A stretch of 18,041 nucleotides of DNA, from the NCBI GenBank assembly GCA_036501535.1, contig DASYAE010000282.1, positions 1 to 18,041 of the forward strand, given 5' to 3'. Origin of the DNA: DASYAE01 sp036501535. GTDB lineage: Bacteria > Actinomycetota > Actinomycetes > Streptomycetales > Catenulisporaceae. This document shows positions 14,179 through 18,041 of the stretch, one piece after another. Position 1 is the first letter of the stretch. Every line of letters begins with the position of its first letter. The position numbers and the translations under genes were made by a program. The notes beneath the pieces were generated by a model, which ran no database searches, had not been told where the DNA came from, and saw only the letters and a list, made by a program, of their open reading frames with translations.

Positions 14179-14550
14179 CGCAGCCGCTCCTTCCGCGCGG
14201 GACCGTCGCCCGGGTCTCGCGGGTGCAGTGGGGGGATCGGGGTGCGGGCGCCGGGGACACGCTCGTGTCCGGCCGAACGACCGCCCTGGCGTGCGGAAAC
14301 GTATAACAGAACATATACGCCAAAGTATTTATACCAGAGGACCACTATCCGGATCGTCGGATCGTCACAGGATTGAACCGACCGATCTTCCCTGGTCACA
14401 GCGTCGGTGCGGGGGTACCGGCCACGGCCCCGCCGGCCGTCGGCCGCCGCGCCCAAAAACGGTTGCACCGCGTCCCTGCGGTCCGGAAGGATGGCCGGTC
14501 CGCCTCCGCCCCTCCCACCCGCCCGCGCCGACATCAGCCGGAGCTTCGCC
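14179..14550. promoter_or_regulatory. Divergent regulatory gap between hydrolase and ABC permeases
   Basis: A 372-base stretch without a convincing gene. It holds an unusually AT-rich island (about 14298-14335) with the inverted repeat CGTATA (14300-14305) / TATACG (14314-14319) around an 8-base centre, suited to promoters and a regulator site for both directions. A tandem GGATCGTC repeat lies at 14351-14366. The GGAG ribosome binding site of the first permease lies at 14540-14543. I could not fix clear -35/-10 pairs. Confidence 0.45.
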
Positions 14551-15342
14551 GTGCGCGTATACATGACCGCTGCCCGATTATCGTTCCGCCGCTACATGTC
14601 CTACCGCTCCTCGTTCATCGCGGGAGCGATCACCAACACCGTCTTCGGGTTCATCCGCGCCGCCATCCTGCTGGCCGTCTGGAAGCAGAAGCCGGAGATC
14701 GCCGGCTACGACGCCTCGGACGCGGTCACCTACACCTTCCTGACCCAGGCGCTGCTCGCCCCGCTCGCCATCCTCGGCGGGACCACCGAGCTCAGCCTGC
14801 GCATACGCACCGGCGATGTCGCCGTGGACCTGTACCGGCCCTGCGACCTGCAGGGCTGGTTCCTGGCCGGGGACATGGGACGGGCCGGCTCGAGCCTGGC
14901 CCTGCGCAGCCTGCCGCCGCTGGTCGCAGGCGCCCTGGTCTACCGGCTGAGCCTTCCCGCCGCGCCGGTGCGCTGGCTCGAGTTCGCCGCCTCGACCCTG
15001 GTCGCCCTGCTGATCAGCTTCGCGATCCGGTACCTCATCAGCGTCTCCGTGTTCTGGACGCTGGACGAGCGCGGCGCCGCCTCGATGCTCGGCGTGGTCG
15101 GCACGTTCTGCTCCGGGATGATCCTCCCGCTCGGCATGCTGCCCGGCTGGCTCGGCTCGCTCTGCTACGAGCTGCCGTGGGCCTCCATGCTGCAGGTGCC
15201 CATCAACGTCCTGCTCGGCGCGCAGCCCGGCGGCTTCGCGGCGGCGTTCGGCGTGCAGGTCCTGTGGGCCGCCGCGCTGCTCGGTCTCGGCCGCGTCTGC
15301 ACGGCGGCGGCCCGGCACAAGGTGGTGGTGCAGGGTGGCTGA
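14551..15342 (+). CDS. ABC-2 type transporter permease, first subunit
   Basis: A 263-residue integral membrane protein with about six hydrophobic segments (near 22-44, 58-75, 117-132, 148-167, 183-203, 234-252). It resembles the first permease of the uncharacterised ATPase-permease-permease systems grouped as COG4586/4587/3694; the opening RRYMSYRSSFIAGAITNTVF and the RTGDVAVDLYRPCDL loop are typical. It would pair with the next gene and an ATPase to export an unknown substrate. GTG 14551 is chosen because GGAG stands seven bases upstream and the family begins a few residues before the RRY motif; ATG 14563 is a less likely alternative. Its last codons overlap the start of the second permease by eight bases. 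The partner ATPase in this locus is broken, so the transporter may be without its motor. Confidence 0.87.
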   Translation: MRVYMTAARLSFRRYMSYRSSFIAGAITNTVFGFIRAAILLAVWKQKPEIAGYDASDAVTYTFLTQALLAPLAILGGTTELSLRIRTGDVAVDLYRPCDLQGWFLAGDMGRAGSSLALRSLPPLVAGALVYRLSLPAAPVRWLEFAASTLVALLISFAIRYLISVSVFWTLDERGAASMLGVVGTFCSGMILPLGMLPGWLGSLCYELPWASMLQVPINVLLGAQPGGFAAAFGVQVLWAAALLGLGRVCTAAARHKVVVQGG

Positions 15343-16189
15343 GGCGCAGGCCGCCGCGCCGGCCCCGAACCCCGCGGACGACCGCCCGCTGTCGGCGCTC
15401 AGGGCGTACCTGCTGCTGGCCGGCGCCTGGGCCCGCTCGGCGCGGCAGTACCGCGCCTCGCTCGCGCTGAACACGATGGCGCAGATGCTCACCTCGTGCC
15501 TCGACCTGGTGGCGCTGCTGGTGATCTACACGCAGATCCAGACCCTGGCCGGCTTCACCAAGCCGGAGACGCTCTACCTCTACGGCACGACGCGCCTGTC
15601 GTTCGCCCTGTCCGACCTGATCGCGAGCAGCACCGATCTGCTCGGCGACGCGGTGCGCCTGGGCACCTTCGACGTCATCCTGATCCGGCCGGTCAGCACG
15701 CTGGCCCAGGTGATGGCGAACCAGTTCACGCCGAAGCGGTTCGCCAAGACGGTGCCCGCCGCGGCAACACTCGGCTGGGCAGTGGTCGCGCTACATATTC
15801 ACTGGACCGTACTTAAGGCAGCGGTCTGCGTCGGCACCGTCGTGTGCGGCACCGTGATCTACATCGCGCTGTGGGTGCTGGCGAATCTCATCTCGTTCTT
15901 CTCCCCCGACGCGCGCGAGACGGCCAACAGCGTGACCTACGGCTCGGAACTGGTGACCGAGTACCCGTTCGGGGTATTCGGCAAGCCCGCCACGCTCATG
16001 CTGACCTTCGCGCTCCCGCTCGCCTTCGTCACCTGGCAGCCCTCGCTCTACGTGGTCGGCCGCACGGATCCGCTGGGCCTTCCCGGCTTCCTGCGCTTCG
16101 CCGCGCCGGTCGTGGCGGCCGTGCTCGCGCTGCTCACCGCGGCCGCCTGGCGCGGCGCGGTCCGCCGCTACCGGTCGACCGGGAGCTGA
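15335..16189 (+). CDS. ABC-2 type transporter permease, second subunit (ABC2_membrane_6)
   Basis: A 284-residue membrane protein of the DUF990/ABC2_membrane_6 group, the second permease in COG4586-type systems. After a 20-residue Ala/Pro-rich leader, segments near 48-68, 90-106, 143-160, 167-190, 216-235 and 255-275 are hydrophobic. The family motif RLGTFDVILIRPVSTLAQVM lies in the loop after the second segment. GTG 15335 starts eight bases inside the end of the previous gene, so the two are translated together and should form a heterodimer. The stop TGA (16187-16189) lies in a palindrome shared with the convergent ATPase gene. The substrate is unknown for the whole family. Confidence 0.88.
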   Translation: MAEAQAAAPAPNPADDRPLSALRAYLLLAGAWARSARQYRASLALNTMAQMLTSCLDLVALLVIYTQIQTLAGFTKPETLYLYGTTRLSFALSDLIASSTDLLGDAVRLGTFDVILIRPVSTLAQVMANQFTPKRFAKTVPAAATLGWAVVALHIHWTVLKAAVCVGTVVCGTVIYIALWVLANLISFFSPDARETANSVTYGSELVTEYPFGVFGKPATLMLTFALPLAFVTWQPSLYVVGRTDPLGLPGFLRFAAPVVAAVLALLTAAAWRGAVRRYRSTGS

Positions 16190-16199
16190 CGCGGCGTCA
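16187..16199. terminator. Palindrome carrying both convergent stop codons
   Basis: TGACGCGGCGTCA is a 13-base palindrome with 6-bp arms. Its left TGA ends the second permease and its right TCA is the TGA of the leftward ATPase fragment. It could act as a compact two-way terminator, although there is no T-tract. The first twelve bases of its core also occur beside the first gene's stop (26-37). Confidence 0.4.
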
Positions 16200-16814
16200 C
16201 GCCGACGGCTCGGGCTCGCGGTCGCGGGTGTAGAGCTCCTTGACCGCGGTCTCCAGGTCGCGGTCGGCCCGCAGCCCGTCGAGCGTGCCGTCGAAGGTGA
16301 TGCGGCCGTGGTCGATGGCCACGACGCGGCTGCACAGCCGTTCGATGTCGCCGATGTCGTGCGTGGTGAGCAGGATGGTCATCCCGGTGCGCGTGTTGAG
16401 GTCGTGCAGGAAGTCGCGCACGACATGCTTGGAGACGATGTCCAGGCCGATGGTCGGCTCGTCGAGGTACACCACCTGCGGGTCGTGCAGCAACGCCGCG
16501 GTGATGTCGCCGCGCATCCGCTGCCCGAGGCTGAGCTGGCGCACCGGCCGCTCGAGCAGCGGGCCGAGGTCGAGCGCCTCGACGTAGCGGTCCAGGTTCG
16601 CCCGGAACCGGTCCGGCGGGATCCTGTAGAGCTGCTGCAGCAGCGTGTATGAGTCGCGCAGCGGCAGGTCCCACCACAGGGTCGTGCGCTGGCCGAAGAC
16701 GACGCCGATCTTGCGGGCCAGCCTGATCCGGTCCTTCTGAGGCTCGTGGCCGGCCACCCGCAGCAGGCCCGAGGTGGGCACGAGGATGCCCGTCAGCATC
16801 TTGATGGTGGTCAT
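16197..16814 (-). pseudogene. ABC transporter ATPase, 5'-truncated by element insertion
   Basis: The C-terminal 205 residues of a COG4586-type ABC ATPase, the expected partner of the two permeases. It begins at TTIKMLTGILVPTSG, the sequence that directly follows the Walker A lysine-serine in intact relatives. The GPNGAGKS part and all N-terminal residues are absent. The rest is well preserved: Q-loop GQ (41-42) with the typical LWWDLP, signature LSLGQ (94-98), Walker B VVYLDEP (114-120) and H-loop His152. Upstream in frame the codons are GGC and then a TAA stop, and the sequence passes into the integrase promoter. Without Walker A it cannot bind ATP normally, so it should be inactive while the element is integrated. 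The missing 5' part should lie at the other end of the element, outside this window. Its direction opposite to the permeases is unusual. Confidence 0.85.
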
Positions 16815-16824
16815 GCCTTATCGG
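16800..16824. other. Probable hybrid attachment junction (attL or attR)
   Basis: Host ATPase codons are recognisable up to ACC ACC (16806-16811 on the minus strand). The preceding codons no longer encode the Gly-Lys-Ser of Walker A, and from about 16812-16820 onward the sequence belongs to the integrase leader. The crossover must lie within or next to this stretch. The element side reads AAGTGTACCGATAAGG on the minus strand. The exact core cannot be fixed from one junction alone. Confidence 0.6.
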
Positions 16825-16830
16825 TACACT
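16801..16830 (+). promoter_or_regulatory. Candidate integrase promoter spanning the junction
   Basis: TTGATG (16801-16806), an 18-base spacer and TACACT (16825-16830) make a good promoter whose start would fall on the A of the integrase ATG (16837), a leaderless message. The -35 box lies in host ATPase sequence and the -10 box in element sequence. The boxes are read directly; use in the cell is inferred. Confidence 0.5.
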
Positions 16831-16836
16831 TATTCC

Positions 16837-18041
16837 ATGAGCACTGATACGGCAAACGTGCAGGATGCGGCCCAGATTCGCCGCATCGCGGAGATAGCGA
16901 AAGTGGCCCGGCCGACGTGGCAGAACCGGAACCCGGCGTCCTGGGAGGGGCAGGGTGCTGCGGTGTACTGCCGCATCTCCCGGGCCAGCGACGAGGATCA
17001 GACCGGGGTCGAGCGGCAGGAGCGCATCTGCCGCGAGGTGGCCAAGCGGCTGCGGCTTGAGGTGGCGTCCGGCGCGGCGCACATCGACAACAACCGCTCA
17101 GCGTGGATCCGCGACCGCAAGCGCCCGGGGTGGGATGCGCTGTTGGACTCGATCCAGTCCGGGGCGGTCAGCCATGTGATCGCGTATCACCCGGACCGGA
17201 TGATGCGCCAGTCCGCGGACCTGGAGGAGCTGTTGCGCCTGGCCGACGAGCACCATGTCACGCTGCACGGGCAGGCAGGCGGACGGGACCTGTCGGATCC
17301 GGATGACCGGTTCTTTCTGCGGCTGGAGGTGGCGCACGCGTGCCGCTCCTCGGATGACACCTCACGGCGGGTGCGCGACAAGCTGACCGAGCGGGCGGCG
17401 TCGGGCAAGCCGCACACCGGCAAGCGCCGTTTCGGCTACGACAAGACCGGCACTGTGATCATCCAGGAGGAGGCCGAGGTCATCCGGTGGGTCTTTCAGC
17501 AGTTCCTGAAGGGCAAGACGGCGCACTGGCTGTGCACGCAGCTCAACGAGCGCGGTATCGCGACCGCGTTGGGCAAGAAGTGGCAGCATCAGACGGTGCT
17601 TTCGCTGCTGGACTGTCATCACATGGCGGGTATCCGGGTCTTTCGCAAACAGGAGATCGGGCCGGGCACCTGGCCCGCGATCATCGATGAGGGCATGTTC
17701 CGGGAAGTGCAGGAGCGGCGCAGCTACCGCGCGGCCAAGAGCCGGGCCAAGCAGGCCGCGCAGCGAACCGAGCGGTATTACCTGCTGCGCTCGCTGGTGT
17801 GGTGCACCGCGTGCGGGGTGCGGATGGCGGGCGGCATGAGCAGCGGCGCGCCGACCTACCACTGCACCTCGGAGCGCGGCGGGCGCGCCTGCCGACGCAG
17901 CGTGTCCGCGGCGACGCTGGAGGCATTCGTCTCCGACGCGGCGATCCGGATGCTCACCGAGCTGGATGTCACCGGACAGCAGGCGGCCGCCGTGCTGACT
18001 ACGGACGATGCGAACACGATCGCAGCGGATGAGGCACAGCT
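16837..18041 (+). CDS. Large serine recombinase (integrase), partial at window end
   Basis: The first 401 codons of a large serine integrase that catalyses site-specific integration, and excision with a directionality factor. The resolvase-like catalytic domain has the Y-x-R-x-S motif YCRIS with nucleophile Ser48 and the Arg-rich helix HPDRMMR (Arg121, Arg124). EVAHACRSSDDTSRRVRDKL (about 164-183) leads into the recombinase domain (GKPHTGKRRFGYD, about 191-203). A zinc ribbon has Cys323, Cys326, Cys343 and Cys352. The C-terminal part lies outside the window. Ser48 is unusually far in; the first 41 residues are an extra N-terminal tail. There is no Shine-Dalgarno site; TACACT six bases before ATG suggests a leaderless start. 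Codon choice is visibly less GC-biased than in the genes to the left, fitting foreign origin. The gene faces away from the split ATPase. Confidence 0.93.
   Translation, partial: MSTDTANVQDAAQIRRIAEIAKVARPTWQNRNPASWEGQGAAVYCRISRASDEDQTGVERQERICREVAKRLRLEVASGAAHIDNNRSAWIRDRKRPGWDALLDSIQSGAVSHVIAYHPDRMMRQSADLEELLRLADEHHVTLHGQAGGRDLSDPDDRFFLRLEVAHACRSSDDTSRRVRDKLTERAASGKPHTGKRRFGYDKTGTVIIQEEAEVIRWVFQQFLKGKTAHWLCTQLNERGIATALGKKWQHQTVLSLLDCHHMAGIRVFRKQEIGPGTWPAIIDEGMFREVQERRSYRAAKSRAKQAAQRTERYYLLRSLVWCTACGVRMAGGMSSGAPTYHCTSERGGRACRRSVSAATLEAFVSDAAIRMLTELDVTGQQAAAVLTTDDANTIAADEAQ

Noticed and set aside
13028..14323. A 431-codon minus-strand frame over the hydrolase and YceI start
   Set aside because: Wrong frame relative to both genes, Arg/Pro-rich, no catalytic motifs; the overlapping hydrolase frame has a complete triad.
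16197..16814. The ATPase fragment as a complete short gene
   Set aside because: ATG 16814 falls right after the lost Walker A, an in-frame stop lies two codons upstream, there is no ribosome binding site, and intact relatives are much longer at the N-terminus.
16168..17082. A 304-codon minus-strand frame bridging the ATPase and integrase
   Set aside because: It is out of frame with the ATPase, runs antisense through the integrase and has no ABC motifs, so it does not restore the missing Walker A.
1..18041. CRISPR arrays, rRNA and tRNA genes
   Set aside because: No regularly spaced repeats, no rRNA-like sequence and no tRNA cloverleaf were seen on either strand. No tRNA lies at the integrase junction, consistent with a serine rather than a tyrosine integrase.

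Overview
This window comes from a very GC-rich actinomycete chromosome. The evidence is strong G/C bias at third codon positions, many GTG and TTG starts, an acVLRF1-family protein (a family typical of Actinobacteria), a type I pantothenate kinase of actinobacterial form, and several likely leaderless starts with a TAnnnT-like -10 box about 6-8 bases before the start codon. I cannot name the genus.

Left part (1-6713): a MarR regulator and a 464-residue membrane protein form a leftward pair. They diverge from a flavodoxin-fold NAD(P)H oxidoreductase across a candidate operator. A single-pass membrane protein follows on the minus strand. Rightward genes come next: coaA (pantothenate kinase), a TTC38-like tetratricopeptide protein and a DinB/DUF664 protein.

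Middle part (6729-11728): a class I methyltransferase is translationally coupled behind a proline iminopeptidase, both leftward. They diverge from a second MarR regulator, which is followed by a lipoprotein. A third MarR regulator diverges from a cupin across a striking array: two 16-bp palindromes plus a half-site, spaced exactly 21 bp apart. An O-methyltransferase with its own promoter follows.

Right part (11736-16814): a leftward group encodes an alpha/beta hydrolase, a YceI protein and an acVLRF1 ribosome-rescue factor. A 372-base regulatory gap separates it from two overlapping ABC-2 permease genes. The matching ATPase lies convergent to them and is broken. It starts inside the Walker A sequence, so the phosphate-binding Gly/Lys/Ser residues are missing.

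Right edge (about 16812-18041): immediately beyond the break lies a large serine recombinase gene that runs off the window. The simplest reading is that a prophage or integrative element has inserted into the Walker A codons of the ABC ATPase gene. This window would then hold one hybrid attachment junction and the integrase end of the element. The likely integrase promoter appears to straddle the junction, with its -35 box in host ATPase sequence and its -10 box in element sequence. Integration may therefore both silence a transporter and rewire integrase expression. This is the most interesting feature of the window.
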